A stretch of 64,000 bases of DNA from Xenorhabdus innexi (lineage in GTDB: Bacteria; Pseudomonadota; Gammaproteobacteria; Enterobacterales; Enterobacteriaceae). Position numbers and translations under genes: made by a program. Within the stretch, counting starts at the first letter, position 1. Each line of letters starts with the position of its first letter. Under the pieces are notes generated by a model that worked only from the letters and a program-made list of their open reading frames with translations, was not told the DNA's origin and did not search any database. Shown piece after piece: positions 1-9,834 of this stretch. The DNA lies in contig NZ_NIBU01000006.1 of the NCBI RefSeq assembly GCF_002632485.1, positions 1 through 64,000 on the forward strand. Direction: 5' to 3'.

Positions 1-98
1 TGGTCCCACCTGACCCCATGCCGAACTCAGCAGTGAAACGCCGTAGCGCCGATGGTAGTGTGGGGTCTCCCCATGTGAGAGTAGGACACTGCCAGACA
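1..98 (+). rRNA. rrf: 5S ribosomal RNA, 3' part (5' end outside window)
   Basis: The first 98 bases match the enterobacterial 5S rRNA almost base for base from about position 21 of the molecule, including the conserved CCGAACTCAG and GCCGATGGTAGTGTGGGG segments and the closing GCCAGACA. About 20 bases of the 5' end lie before the window. It marks the end of a ribosomal RNA operon read on the plus strand. No tRNA gene follows. Confidence 0.97.
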
Positions 99-113
99 TT
101 AATTAGCCAGAGA

Positions 114-140
114 AGCCATCCTTAACCGGATGGCTTTTTT
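114..140 (+). terminator. Rho-independent terminator of the rRNA operon
   Basis: A perfect 8-bp stem (AGCCATCC / GGATGGCT) with a 6-base loop is followed directly by a run of six T. It lies 15 bases after the 5S gene and is the expected end of the rrn transcript. Confidence 0.93.
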
Positions 141-224
141 GCATTCTGGAAGAAGTAAAATTTATTTTTAGTAGATGGAAAAGTAATTCACCAATTTGTC
201 TTGAGATGATTCAGAATGTTTGGA

Positions 225-581
225 TCACTTCAAATATTGATACAGGCTGTAACCTGTTATTGCTCCGGCCACATCATAAACCAAATCCTGCCAACTCCAG
301 CCTGTTCCGGCAGGGCGACTATCATAAAGTTCTTTTGCTGCACCAAGCCCAATAGACAGAAACACACCAAACTGAGCACTTTCGCGATGTTTCCAATCTT
401 GCTGATCACCATAAGCGTTACCAGCGGCAGCTATTGCAGCAGAAAATAGAAAATGTTGGGCTTTATCCTTACCGGTCCACGTATCATTTGCCTGACGAAT
501 ATTAGAACACGCGGTAGTAGTAGATAGGAGGAGTATTGATATTAATATATTTATAAGTTTATTTTTTCTGGCCTTATTCAT
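225..581 (-). CDS. yfiM: YfiM family small lipoprotein
   Basis: A 118-residue protein with a lysine-rich N terminus, a hydrophobic stretch and a lipobox-like STTTAC, so probably a lipoprotein with Cys25 as the lipidated residue. The rest matches E. coli YfiM in several blocks (GKDKAQHF, GAAKELYDSRP, GWSWQDL, DVAGA). The function of this family is not established. It follows pssA on the minus strand, as in E. coli, but a terminator-like hairpin separates the two genes. It converges on the rRNA operon. Confidence 0.9.
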   Translation of the reverse strand: MNKARKNKLINILISILLLSTTTACSNIRQANDTWTGKDKAQHFLFSAAIAAAGNAYGDQQDWKHRESAQFGVFLSIGLGAAKELYDSRPAGTGWSWQDLVYDVAGAITGYSLYQYLK

Positions 582-641
582 CTTAATTTTACGCCATTGT
601 TTATAATTTAATAAATCATAGCGTGCTGATAAATAAGATAC

Positions 642-675
642 AAAAAATCTTCTCCTGTTGTGACAAGAGAAGATT
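642..675 (-). terminator. Terminator-like hairpin after pssA
   Basis: On the minus strand a 9-bp stem (AATCTTCTC / GAGAAGATT on the plus strand, 646-654 with 667-675) is followed by UUUUUU, complement of 642-647. It sits between the pssA stop and the yfiM start, so it should end or attenuate the pssA transcript before yfiM. Confidence 0.75.
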
Positions 676-702
676 AATAAATGAATAGTTATTTATCTAT
701 GT

Positions 703-2058
703 TTACAATATTCTGCTGATTAAGCGGTCAACGCGGATACGACGTAAACGGCGTATTAATTTGCGAACCTTAACAGGATAGAGCTGTATACTATCCAGTT
801 CCTGATAGTTGTTGATAATCGTTGTATGAGTACGAATACAATCCAGCTCTAAAGCACGTTGTTGGCGCATTTCGTTATGCGGATCGTGAATAAGGATCGC
901 ATTTTCCAAATCCAGCCCCCATGCTCGCGGGTTGAGGTTATTACCTGTGATCAGCTGCCATTTGTTATCGACCCAAACACCTTTTAAATGGTAGCTATTA
1001 TCTTCATCTTTCCACAACCGGATAGTCAATTGCTGGCTGTCGATAAAATGTTGCAATCGATTGGTAAAACGGCGCAGGTTAATCTCATACAGATAAGGCA
1101 AAGCTCCGATAATCTTGAACGGTTCTTCTGGCGGAATATAAAAATCATTAGCGGTTTTGTCACCAATGATAATTTCAACCTGCTTTCCTTGCCGCAATAA
1201 TCTTGAAATAGAACGAACTAACACTGCCGGCAAATTAAAGTAAGGAGTGCAGATTATTAATTTCTTGTTGGTGCTGGCGATCAGGTGGCAGATAGTTTTA
1301 TTCAGTGGGTTTTTTTTTCCTAATCCAACAAGCGGAGTGACTGCCAGCTCTTCATTTGATGCCTGATTTTCGACATGATATGTAGCACTGCGTAAATTTC
1401 CCCGGAATTGCCTGATAAAATTCTTTATTTCAAGGCTGCGGGGGCGGTTTGGGCAGGCCAGATTATTGACTGCTTCGGTAGCAATAATGCTGTCGTCAAT
1501 ATACTGCTTCATGGTAGCTGCAAGTTTTGCATTATGCAGTAAATGATAACGATCATAACGATATTTTTCATGGCGGTGCAGATAGACATTATTAATGCTG
1601 GCACCACTGTAAATTACGGTATCGTCGAAGATAAAACCCTTTAAATGTAAGACACCTAATGCCTCCCGGGTATTAACGGGAACGCCGAAAATGGCGATAT
1701 GGGCATTCGGGTACTTTTCAGCCATAGAGCAATACCAGTCTGCATTTGTTGCAGTTGCTTCTGCACCAATACGGCCTCGTTGTGCGCGATGCCAGTCGAC
1801 CAAAATTTTGATATCCAGCTCAGGCCGTTTTTGCTTGGCTTCATATAACGCAGTTAAAATATCTTGTCCGGCATCGTCATGTTCTAAATATAATGCGGCG
1901 ATATAAATATGCTTTTCAGCATCCGCTATGCGTTCCAACAGGGTGCTGCGAAACTCTTTAGAGTGATAAAGGGTTTCAATGTCAGCAACTGACTGTGGTA
2001 ATTTAGGCAGTTGTGCAAGGTGTTGTTGGTGTTTTGCTTGTTTAAATTTAGACAACAT
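703..2058 (-). CDS. pssA: CDP-diacylglycerol--serine O-phosphatidyltransferase
   Basis: PssA makes phosphatidylserine from CDP-diacylglycerol and serine, the committed step to phosphatidylethanolamine. It works at the inner face of the membrane. Two phospholipase-D-type HxKxxxxD-like motifs are visible: HLKGFIFDD in the N-terminal half and HLKGVWVDN in the C-terminal half, each followed by an S/T-G-x-N segment (YSGASINN, ITGNNLNPRAW). The C terminus ends in the basic RKLIRRLRRIRVDRLISRIL typical of the enzyme. Starting at the ATG at 2058 gives 451 residues, the E. coli length; a GTG one codon earlier is possible. Neighbours yfiM and patZ are as in E. coli. Confidence 0.97.
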   Translation of the reverse strand: MLSKFKQAKHQQHLAQLPKLPQSVADIETLYHSKEFRSTLLERIADAEKHIYIAALYLEHDDAGQDILTALYEAKQKRPELDIKILVDWHRAQRGRIGAEATATNADWYCSMAEKYPNAHIAIFGVPVNTREALGVLHLKGFIFDDTVIYSGASINNVYLHRHEKYRYDRYHLLHNAKLAATMKQYIDDSIIATEAVNNLACPNRPRSLEIKNFIRQFRGNLRSATYHVENQASNEELAVTPLVGLGKKNPLNKTICHLIASTNKKLIICTPYFNLPAVLVRSISRLLRQGKQVEIIIGDKTANDFYIPPEEPFKIIGALPYLYEINLRRFTNRLQHFIDSQQLTIRLWKDEDNSYHLKGVWVDNKWQLITGNNLNPRAWGLDLENAILIHDPHNEMRQQRALELDCIRTHTTIINNYQELDSIQLYPVKVRKLIRRLRRIRVDRLISRIL

Positions 2059-2159
2059 CACAGTGCGATTTTTCTCTTAGTTTGGATGGTTAAAATTCCA
2101 TCGTAAATTTGTAAATCAAAATGATCTGGCGATGATACCACTAGTTCTGTCAATTGTGG

Positions 2160-4802
2160 CTAAAGTTTTAAGACAAGATTCACAATACCCTCTTCCAGCT
2201 GGATATCTATGGTAAATCCCAATTTTTTTGCAAGCCTGATCATATTGCGGTTTTCTGGCATTGTTATCGCGGTTAAGACCTGAATGCCGTGCTCTTTGGC
2301 GTAATGAATAAGTTTAGCCATCAACTGAGATCCTAACGTAATTCCTTTCAGATCTGATCGCACCAACACAGCAAATTCTGCTTCGATATTATCGGGATCA
2401 GCCATTGCGCGGGCGACACCGATAATTTCTGGTTTTGTTGTCGGATAACGAATCGCGACAAAAGCCATTTCACGGTCATAGTCAATCTGAGTCATATTGG
2501 CGAGATCATCATGAGTGAATTCATTGATCTCACTGAAATAGCGATAATAAAGATCTTCTTTTGTTACCTGCTCAATAAACTCTTTTAATAACGGTTCATC
2601 CTCCGGCAGAATCGGACGCAGTAAACATGTAAAATCCTCTTTGATATAAATAGTTTCTTCCAGTTCATTGGGATAAGGTCGAATTGCCAGTCGATTTCGC
2701 GGGTCGCCGGTGATTGGGGTTAATTCCATTGTGACATCTAACAGCGTGAACTCACTTCCCGATGCCAGTAAAGGATGAATATTCAGACGGGTGATTTGCG
2801 GGCAATCGATCAGTAAATTAGATACCCGGACTAACAGCTGGCTGAGTGACGGAATATCGAGGGGTTGCAGTGATGCACCGGATTTTATTTTGCCGCTCTT
2901 AATCGCCTGAATGACCAGATAACGGGCCAGAGCCAGATTCAGAGGGGGGAGAGCAACCGCAGCCTGCGTTTCATTAACCCAATCTATCCCTCCTTCGCCA
3001 AGCATAATTAAAGGGCCAAACACTTCATCCTGCTCAATGGCAATTCTCAGTTCCTGCGCACCAGCACGATTTGCCATATTCTGAACTAATAAGCCCTCAA
3101 TTCTGGCTTGCGGGAAATTTTGCTTTACACGCTCAACAATAGCTTGGGCGGCTGTTTTCACTTCCTCCGCAGTACGAAGATAAAGCATAACACCCTGCAC
3201 TTCTGATTTATGCGGAATATCGGGCGAGCGGAGTTTCAGCGCCACAGGATAACCAATTTTTTCTGCAATATTGACAGCATCGTCGCTGGAGCGGGCAATC
3301 CATGTTGGCAATGTATTCAGTCCATAGGCTTCAAGAATAGAGTGAACTTCATGAGTATCTAACTGGGTATTACCTTTATTAAGGGCCTGCTGAATACAAT
3401 CGTGGGCGTGAGCTGTATCTGAAGTAATCCCAATTGGCAGAGCCGGTGTTTCTTTGAGTTGTTTCTGGTTACGGCGATATTCCACCATATGCATAAATGC
3501 TGTGATTGCGCCTTCTGGAGTTCGATAGGTCGGGATGCCTGCTTCACTGAATAACCGTCTTACTTCCTGTGAAGAGTACTCTCCACACCAGTTTGTGAAT
3601 ATTGTCAGCCATTTTCCACGGGGGTGTTCTTTGATAGATTGAATAACGTTTACTGCTGTTTGCATACTGTCGGAAATTGCACAGGGGGAATGAATTAACA
3701 GTAAGGCATCATAGCTACGGCTATCCAGCAATATTTTCAGAGCGTCAATATATTGTGTCGTTGATGAAGCATCACCGAGATCCAAAGGATTTTGCAAAAT
3801 TTGCACATCAGGTAACACACTTGCCAATTTAGCAACAATTTCTTCCTCTAAGTCAGCCAATTTACCGGCTCTTCTGATCAGTTCATCCAGTGCCATAGCG
3901 GCAGGAGCCGTGCCATTGCTGACAATTAACAGGCGCTCTCCACGCAGTGGGCGCATAAAGCTCAGTGTTTCTACGGCAGAAAACATTTCATGCGTATCCT
4001 GAACTCGTAACAATCCGGCCCTTTGAATTGCTGCATCATAAGCGACATCAAAATTTTGCTGTTCTCCCAGTAACTGCTGCGCTTTACGGGTACGGCTGCT
4101 TTTGACAACCAGAATCGGCTTATTACGTGATGCGCTGCGCGAAGCGGAAAGAAAACGGCGGGCATCGCTAATATGTTCCAGATGAAGGAGGATTGCACTG
4201 GTCTTACTATCTCGCGCTAAAAAGTCCAGTAAGTCATCAATATCAATATCAACGCTGTCTCCCAATGCGATAAAATACGAAAAGCCGATATTGCGATGGT
4301 TTGCCCAGTCCAGAATCGTGTTGGATATTGCGGCTGATTGTGAAATAAATGCCAGTTTTCCTTTAATAATAGGAATAGGAGAAAAGCTGGCATTCAGTCC
4401 GATCCACGGAGCCAGAATACCGAGGCTGTTAGGCCCGAGGATGCGGATATGATGTTTTTGGCTGTATTGTTTTAATTCAGCAAACTGAGAAGGATGAGAT
4501 GAGAGAATGATAACGGTTGTACATCCCAGCTCGGTTAATTGTGCTAATAGCGATAAGTTACGGCTGTGATGAGTACAAATAACGGCCAAATCGGGAGTTA
4601 GCGGAAGCTTTTCGATAGAGGGATAAGCCAGTACACCGAGAACAGAGCTTTTATTGGGAGTTACGGGAAGGATCGGGCCGGTGAAATTTCCGGCTAACAA
4701 ATTCCGCATCAGGAGCGAACTGGCTTTTTCTGGTTTCTCGGAAGCACCGATAACGGCAATGGATTTGGGATGTAGTAAGGCTTCAAGTCCACGCTGGCTC
4801 AT
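2160..4802 (-). CDS. patZ: Protein lysine acetyltransferase, acyl-CoA synthetase-like/GNAT fusion
   Basis: This 880-residue protein has the PatZ/Pka/YfiQ layout. The N-terminal two thirds resemble an ADP-forming acetyl-CoA synthetase: a CoA-binding start (HPKSIAVIGASEKPEKASS), a succinyl-CoA-ligase-like middle and an ATP-grasp region (GYPVALKLRSPDIPHKSE). The last 150 residues form a GNAT acetyltransferase (LVRSDLKGITLGSQLM is the acetyl-CoA loop). In enterobacteria the family acetylates lysines of metabolic enzymes such as Acs, lowering their activity. Length is close to the E. coli protein (886). It lies 98 bases upstream of pssA in the same direction. Confidence 0.95.
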   Translation of the reverse strand: MSQRGLEALLHPKSIAVIGASEKPEKASSLLMRNLLAGNFTGPILPVTPNKSSVLGVLAYPSIEKLPLTPDLAVICTHHSRNLSLLAQLTELGCTTVIILSSHPSQFAELKQYSQKHHIRILGPNSLGILAPWIGLNASFSPIPIIKGKLAFISQSAAISNTILDWANHRNIGFSYFIALGDSVDIDIDDLLDFLARDSKTSAILLHLEHISDARRFLSASRSASRNKPILVVKSSRTRKAQQLLGEQQNFDVAYDAAIQRAGLLRVQDTHEMFSAVETLSFMRPLRGERLLIVSNGTAPAAMALDELIRRAGKLADLEEEIVAKLASVLPDVQILQNPLDLGDASSTTQYIDALKILLDSRSYDALLLIHSPCAISDSMQTAVNVIQSIKEHPRGKWLTIFTNWCGEYSSQEVRRLFSEAGIPTYRTPEGAITAFMHMVEYRRNQKQLKETPALPIGITSDTAHAHDCIQQALNKGNTQLDTHEVHSILEAYGLNTLPTWIARSSDDAVNIAEKIGYPVALKLRSPDIPHKSEVQGVMLYLRTAEEVKTAAQAIVERVKQNFPQARIEGLLVQNMANRAGAQELRIAIEQDEVFGPLIMLGEGGIDWVNETQAAVALPPLNLALARYLVIQAIKSGKIKSGASLQPLDIPSLSQLLVRVSNLLIDCPQITRLNIHPLLASGSEFTLLDVTMELTPITGDPRNRLAIRPYPNELEETIYIKEDFTCLLRPILPEDEPLLKEFIEQVTKEDLYYRYFSEINEFTHDDLANMTQIDYDREMAFVAIRYPTTKPEIIGVARAMADPDNIEAEFAVLVRSDLKGITLGSQLMAKLIHYAKEHGIQVLTAITMPENRNMIRLAKKLGFTIDIQLEEGIVNLVLKL

Positions 4803-4901
4803 TTTTCGCTCCTTGTTAATATCAATTCATTTAAACAATTGTTATCAGTTAAGAAATTATCATGAATAACTTTAGCTGTGATCGGCAGGAATTACTGTGA
4901 T

Positions 4902-5579
4902 TTATACCGTTGGATGATTTGATTTTCCTGCCAGATATTGTTCTCGAAAATGATTGAAGTGATTCAGTAATTGTTGGGATGCTTCAACATCGTTTGCTAA
5001 CTCCAATGCTGCGGCAGCGACTTCAGCAGTACAGTGTTGTTCTTCCCTTGAGGGTATTCGCAGCAAATAGTCCATTTTGGCAATGCTGTTGATTGATAAC
5101 AAAGGAATATCATCCAAATATGGGCTTTTGCGGAACATTTTTCTTGCCTCAGGCCAAGTTCCATCCAATATAATGAACAGCGGTGCTTTTTGCCTGTCTG
5201 GAATTTGCTGATATACCGTACGTGATGGCGTGGCGTAGCTATCAGGAAAAATCAGATACGGTTGTCGGGTTGGATCACGCAATACTTCAAGCATTCTTTG
5301 ATCCGGTTCGGTTCTTGACCAGAGAAAAGCCTGTGTATCAGGTAGAACATCTGCAATCAGCTTTCCTGTATTGCTGGGTTTCATTGGCTCTGTATCAAAC
5401 ATAATAAGGCAAAAACGGCTGGCCGCTTTTACGGGTGAAATATTTTCACACAAACACCTTTTGTGGGGTAATAAACAGTATGTGCAACGCTGAACTCGAC
5501 AGCCTCTTGCTTGAAAAGGGCGGGTAGAACGCGCGAGGCGATGTTGGCGAAGCTGATAAACGGCGTTGTTATTTCTCAT
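4902..5579 (-). CDS. tapT: tRNA-uridine aminocarboxypropyltransferase, DTW domain
   Basis: A 225-residue DTW-domain protein, the former YfiP. TapT transfers the 3-amino-3-carboxypropyl group of S-adenosylmethionine to U47 of tRNAs. An N-terminal cysteine cluster (GCRVQRCTYC ... HKRCLCENI) probably binds zinc. The signature region is seen as LDGTWPEARKMFRKSPYL, with the DxTW core, followed by RIPSREEQHCTAEVAA. It is the first gene of the minus-strand group tapT, patZ, pssA. In E. coli trxC lies between this gene and yfiF; here there is only a 270-bp gap without a gene. Confidence 0.92.
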   Translation of the reverse strand: MRNNNAVYQLRQHRLARSTRPFQARGCRVQRCTYCLLPHKRCLCENISPVKAASRFCLIMFDTEPMKPSNTGKLIADVLPDTQAFLWSRTEPDQRMLEVLRDPTRQPYLIFPDSYATPSRTVYQQIPDRQKAPLFIILDGTWPEARKMFRKSPYLDDIPLLSINSIAKMDYLLRIPSREEQHCTAEVAAAALELANDVEASQQLLNHFNHFREQYLAGKSNHPTV

Positions 5580-5849
5580 TTAAGAACTCAGAAATATTTA
5601 TATAACCTGTCATCTTTCAGGCTGCCTCTTTGCTGACAGTGCTTTCCCCATTTCAGTCTCCGTTTTAATCAATATACGGTTATCTGTGTTCTTGGGGGCG
5701 CTCTCTTGCCGCCGTGATGCAACTCAAAATTCATCAGGTATAAAGTCAGAAAAAAATTGGCGGATATTTTAATTGATTGTCGTTGCCAGAGGTAGCTTCG
5801 GACGCGAACATCGGGTAATCTTCGCGCCATAGCGAAGTTGGAGAAATGA

Positions 5850-6923
5850 ATGAACGATTCCTATAGTGGTAAAAGTGGCAAAGTCAAAGTGATGTATGTC
5901 CGTAATGAGGGCAACGATGACAGCCGTAATAATAATGATCGCCGTAACAGCCATGATCGTCGTAACAATAATGATCGTCATAGCAACAATGATCGTCATA
6001 ACAACAATAAACGCCCGTCAGGAAAAGGTCGTGAACAGGGTGGCAGACGCTACGACAATGATCGTCCTGAGCACTCAAAAGAGCGTTCACCATGGAGAAC
6101 GGTTTCCCGCCCGGCAGATGAAGAGTCAAAACCTGATCACGGCGGCATTAGTGGCAGAAGTCACATCGATCCTGAACAACTTCGCCGTCAGAGACTGGAA
6201 GAGACCCGGATCTATGGTGAAAATGCCTGTCAGGCCATGTTCCAGAACCGCCCTGATGCGATTGTAAGAGCATGGTTCGTTCAATCAGTGACACCTCGTT
6301 TCCGTGATGCGCTGAAATGGATGGCTGCAAACCGCAAGGCCTATCACGTGGTGGATGATGAAGAGTTAGCTAAAGCATCCGGTACGGAACATCATGGTGG
6401 TGTTTGTTTTCTGATTAAGAAACGCAATGGTCTGAATGCTGAGGCTTATCTGCAACAGGCACCGGCAAAAGACTGTGTGTTGGCATTAGAAAATGTAGGT
6501 AACCCGCATAACCTCGGTGCAATTATGCGTAGCTGTGCTCATTTTGGTGTACAGGGAGTGATATTGCAGGATACGGCAATGCTGGAATCTGGTGCGGCAG
6601 TTCGTACTGCGGAAGGTGGTGCTGAACATATTAAAGGTATTGATGCCGATGGTTTTACCACTGTATTGGGTCAATTCCGCGATGCAGGTTATACCATAGT
6701 GACCACATCAAGCCATAAAGGAAGTACAAAATTAGCAGAAGCTGAGCTTCCTGAAAAAATGGTACTGGTACTGGGACAGGAAGGCGATGGCCTGACTGAC
6801 AGCGTTTGGGAAGATGGTGATATCCGTCTCTCGATTGGTGGTACTGGCCGGGTTGAAAGCCTGAATGTTTCTGTAGCAACAGGCGTTATGCTGGCGGAAT
6901 GGTGGCGTCAGAATAAAGTCTGA
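5850..6923 (+). CDS. yfiF: SpoU/TrmH-family RNA 2'-O-methyltransferase YfiF
   Basis: The last ~260 residues are an SPOUT RNA methyltransferase with the three usual motifs: [26 protein letters not shown] and [12 protein letters not shown]. These build the knotted SAM pocket. The target RNA of YfiF is not established. Residues 1-100 are a low-complexity, Asn/Asp/Arg-rich arm with five hexapeptide repeats, likely a flexible RNA-binding tail; its length probably varies between strains because the repeat is a DNA tandem array. An ATG four bases upstream is in another frame; GGAG at 5840-5843 places the start at 5850. A strong terminator follows. Confidence 0.93.
   Translation: MNDSYSGKSGKVKVMYVRNEGNDDSRNNNDRRNSHDRRNNNDRHSNNDRHNNNKRPSGKGREQGGRRYDNDRPEHSKERSPWRTVSRPADEESKPDHGGISGRSHIDPEQLRRQRLEETRIYGENACQAMFQNRPDAIVRAWFVQSVTPRFRDALKWMAANRKAYHVVDDEELAKASGTEHHGGVCFLIKKRNGLNAEAYLQQAPAKDCVLALENVGNPHNLGAIMRSCAHFGVQGVILQDTAMLESGAAVRTAEGGAEHIKGIDADGFTTVLGQFRDAGYTIVTTSSHKGSTKLAEAELPEKMVLVLGQEGDGLTDSVWEDGDIRLSIGGTGRVESLNVSVATGVMLAEWWRQNKV
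5925..6014 (+). repeat. Five 18-bp tandem units inside yfiF
   Basis: Codons 26-55 of yfiF are five imperfect 18-bp units around AAYAATGATCGYCRT. They encode hexapeptides [24 protein letters not shown] and HNNNKR. Reading frame is kept by the unit length, so unit gain or loss would only change the length of the protein's N-terminal tail. Confidence 0.9.
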
Positions 6924-6941
6924 TTGTTAATTAATGTTATA

Positions 6942-6979
6942 AATAAGGCTCTGGTTTTTTAATCAGAGCCTTATTTTTT
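6942..6979 (+). terminator. Rho-independent terminator of yfiF
   Basis: AATAAGGCTCTG pairs with CAGAGCCTTATT across a short T-rich loop, and a run of T follows. It lies 18 bases after the yfiF stop. Confidence 0.93.
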
Positions 6980-7163
6980 TTCGGTAATTGATTATTTATA
7001 AAAACAATCAATTATTTTTCTATTAAAAATAAAACCAAATAAACAATTTCAAAGGTAACAATTAATTTGAAATATTATGTCTGTTGATTCGGCGTTCTTA
7101 GATTATATCCCTCAGCTTGTTTTTATCTAAAGTCCTTATATTTGCATGGTTGTTAATGCTAAT

Positions 7164-7182
7164 GATTTTAATTATCATTATT
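7164..7182 (+). promoter_or_regulatory. Candidate Fur box upstream of the siderophore receptor gene
   Basis: GATTTTAATTATCATTATT matches the palindromic Fur consensus (read as GATAATGATTATCATTATC) at 15 of 19 positions by my count, with 11 of 12 in the right half. It is about 380 bases before the receptor gene. Iron-dependent repression of the uptake operon is therefore likely. I could not place -35 and -10 boxes with confidence. Confidence 0.6.
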
Positions 7183-7553
7183 GAAAATTAAAATACTATC
7201 TTAGTGAATCACAGTTAATACCCATAATGGGACAGAGATATCTTCGGTTATGAAAATTATCACACTGTAAAAGATCATTGAGATATTGATGTTTCATCAA
7301 TAAAGGAATTCAGTAATGCTCAGTTGAACCGAGAATCACTATTACCCGCCAAGACAGATTTCCCTTGATATTTTTTATGGCTTTCTCTGTTATCTGAGCC
7401 TGTTATTACAGAAATATCTGGCATGACTGGAACACTAATAAATCCTCTTTATTCTTTAAGAAAAAAATACTCGATTACAGTTTGAAAGCATAAAAAAGCA
7501 GCACCAACATAACCAACATAATAACAAATCATTTTGATAACAGGATGAATAGA
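7183..7553 (+). other. Long AT-rich leader between Fur box and receptor gene
   Basis: About 370 bases without an ORF of useful length. It may be untranslated leader, or the transcription start may lie closer to the gene with a second promoter I did not recognise. I saw no convincing riboswitch or terminator hairpin in it. Confidence 0.5.
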
Positions 7554-9761
7554 GTGATCAACGCAATTTTGCATCGCAACCATTTAACCAAGAAAAAAGT
7601 GCTTTCAGTCTTAATTCCACTGCTTATTACAGGGAGCAGTGTTGCAATGGCGGAAGAGGAGCATGGGAAGAGTGATAAAATTGTCGTAACAGCAGGAACG
7701 CCGGGGCATGAAGGCGTCACTGAAGACAGTGAGATGTACAATACGACTTCGATGGTGACATCAACCGGCCTGAATTTGTCTGCCCGTGAAACGCCGCAAA
7801 GTGTCAGTGTGATGACCAAACAACTGATGGTGGATGAAAATCTGGATAGTGTAAAAAGTGCTATCGGGAGTATTACGGGGATGACCGTTAATCAGTCTGA
7901 CAGTGATCGCTTTACCTTTTCGTCAAGGGGAATGGCAGTCAGAAATATGTTGCGTGATGGCGTTCCGACTTTTTACGACATTCGCTTCAATTACGGTGAT
8001 AACTTGATGGATACCATCATGTTTGACCGTCTGGAAGTGGTACGTGGTGCTGCGGGTCTGATGGTCGGTCCGGGCACACCTTCTGCGGCGGTGAATGTGA
8101 TACGTAAACGCCCGACCAGCGAGTTCCGGGGCGAAGTCACTCTTGAAGGTGGCTTCTGGAATAAATGGCGTACCGGCCTTGATCTCTCCAGTCCATTAAA
8201 TGAAAGCGGCACAATCAGAGGCCGTTTTGTTTCCGCCTACCAGCGTTCCGATGCTTTTACTGATCGCGAAAAACATGAGAAATATCCACTCTACGGCATT
8301 ATTGAAGCTGATTTGACAGACAATACATTGCTGACCATTGGTGCTGATTATCAGATTAACCATACCCGTGGCGGAATGTTTGGTGGTCTGCCGATTTATT
8401 TTAAAGACGGCAGCAAAACGGATTATAAACGCAGTAATAGCCATGCACCGGATTGGACATTTTCTAAGGTTCGTTCGTCCTCTATTTTCTCCAGTTTGCA
8501 GCATAGGTTTAATAATGGCTGGGGTGTGAAAGGCACTTTCACCTATGACAATAACGCCCTTGATCAAAAAATATTATGGCCGATGGGTTTTCCTGATCGT
8601 GTCACTAATCAGGGAATGTACCCGGGTAGTATGACTCTGATCGATGGAAGTCGTCGTCAGCATAATTTTGATTTGCAGGTCAATGGTAATTATGGGTTAT
8701 TGGGGCGTACTCATCACGCCAGTTTTGGTCTGAATTACCAGAAACAGAATTTCAGGAATGACTATTATTCAGCTTTATGTATGTTGTCGCGCAATTGTCC
8801 GGGATTAGGCGATTTTACTAAATCATCATGGGGTTACCCTGAACCAACATGGAGTAAAACTCGTACAATGGGTTCTTATGGCAATATTGAACAGACAGCG
8901 GGTTATGCTGTTACTCAGTTGTCATTAACAGATCCATTAACGCTGATTCTTGGCGGCCGTATCACAAACTGGAAAACCCGCGGTGATAACTTTGGTACTC
9001 CACAAAATGGTACTTACCTTCATCAATTTCTGCCATATGGTGGATTGGTTTACAACATCACTCCGGATTTCTCCGTTTATGGCAGCTATACCAAAATTTT
9101 TGAGCCGGAAGGTCGGATTAACCGTAAGAACCAACTCCTGAAGCCCGTTACAGGAGAAAATTACGAGTTAGGTCTGAAAGGTGTCGCTTTTGATAACGGT
9201 ATTGATTACTCCTTGTCGCTCTTCGAAATCCATCAGAAAAATTATACAACCCGTGATAGTTCCACGGAACGGCATCCCGATATTCCAAAGAATTGGGTTG
9301 TGTATTCCACAATTAAGGAAGTCAAAACCCGTGGTTTTGAATCTGAAATCAGTGGGCAGGTTACCGATAACTGGCGCCTTTATGCAGGATATACCCAATT
9401 CCGCGCGACAATGCCTGATGGTAAGCGCACTAATACAGATAAACCAAATCGCCTGTTCAAGCTGTTTACCACTTATACCTTACCTGATGTCCTGAGCGAT
9501 CTGACGCTTGGTGGTGGTGTTAACTGGCAGGGGAAAACTCTGACAGAGGTTGATAGCCCGAACGGGAAATGTGAAGACGGACAACGCAGTTTTACCACAG
9601 TTGATTTGATGGGACGTTACCATTTCACTCCAGATATTTCCCTGACTGTTAACCTGAATAATCTGTTCGACAAAAAATACTACAACTCATTTGGTGGTTA
9701 CAGCCAGTACCACTACGGTGAACCACGTAATGTTTCGGCAACGTTACGTTATAAGTTCTGA
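7554..9761 (+). CDS. TonB-dependent ferric-siderophore outer-membrane receptor
   Basis: A 735-residue outer-membrane beta-barrel that imports a ferric siderophore with energy from TonB. Visible in order: a signal peptide (basic start, VLIPLLITGSSVAMA, cut about residue 34), a TonB box (DKIVVTAG), a plug domain (ARETPQSVSVMTKQ, RDGVPTFYDIR, FDRLEVVRGAAGLMVGPGTP) and a barrel ending in the terminal-Phe strand NVSATLRYKF. No N-terminal signalling domain is present, so it is not an FpvA/FecA-type signalling receptor. It looks most like the FhuE/FpvA ferric-hydroxamate group, but the ligand cannot be read. I prefer GTG 7554 because AGGA at 7542-7545 is 8 bases upstream; the ATG at 7545 overlaps that AGGA. 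Fur control is likely. Confidence 0.9.
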   Translation: MINAILHRNHLTKKKVLSVLIPLLITGSSVAMAEEEHGKSDKIVVTAGTPGHEGVTEDSEMYNTTSMVTSTGLNLSARETPQSVSVMTKQLMVDENLDSVKSAIGSITGMTVNQSDSDRFTFSSRGMAVRNMLRDGVPTFYDIRFNYGDNLMDTIMFDRLEVVRGAAGLMVGPGTPSAAVNVIRKRPTSEFRGEVTLEGGFWNKWRTGLDLSSPLNESGTIRGRFVSAYQRSDAFTDREKHEKYPLYGIIEADLTDNTLLTIGADYQINHTRGGMFGGLPIYFKDGSKTDYKRSNSHAPDWTFSKVRSSSIFSSLQHRFNNGWGVKGTFTYDNNALDQKILWPMGFPDRVTNQGMYPGSMTLIDGSRRQHNFDLQVNGNYGLLGRTHHASFGLNYQKQNFRNDYYSALCMLSRNCPGLGDFTKSSWGYPEPTWSKTRTMGSYGNIEQTAGYAVTQLSLTDPLTLILGGRITNWKTRGDNFGTPQNGTYLHQFLPYGGLVYNITPDFSVYGSYTKIFEPEGRINRKNQLLKPVTGENYELGLKGVAFDNGIDYSLSLFEIHQKNYTTRDSSTERHPDIPKNWVVYSTIKEVKTRGFESEISGQVTDNWRLYAGYTQFRATMPDGKRTNTDKPNRLFKLFTTYTLPDVLSDLTLGGGVNWQGKTLTEVDSPNGKCEDGQRSFTTVDLMGRYHFTPDISLTVNLNNLFDKKYYNSFGGYSQYHYGEPRNVSATLRYKF

Positions 9762-9834
9762 CTGATTAACGGGCGGCGGCGATGTATTTTTATCCCTTGG
9801 TGAGAGGGAGTTTGAAAGGTGAAGGGGATAAACA

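Noticed and set aside
5925-6014. Possible CRISPR-like array
   Set aside because: Units are contiguous 18-mers without spacers, lie inside a coding frame, and no cas genes are near.
5769-6330. Minus-strand and frame-shifted ORFs with Ile/Thr/Val- and Tyr/Asp/His-rich repeats over the start of yfiF
   Set aside because: They are shadow translations of the 18-bp array in yfiF; no ribosome-binding sites and no protein-like composition outside the repeat.
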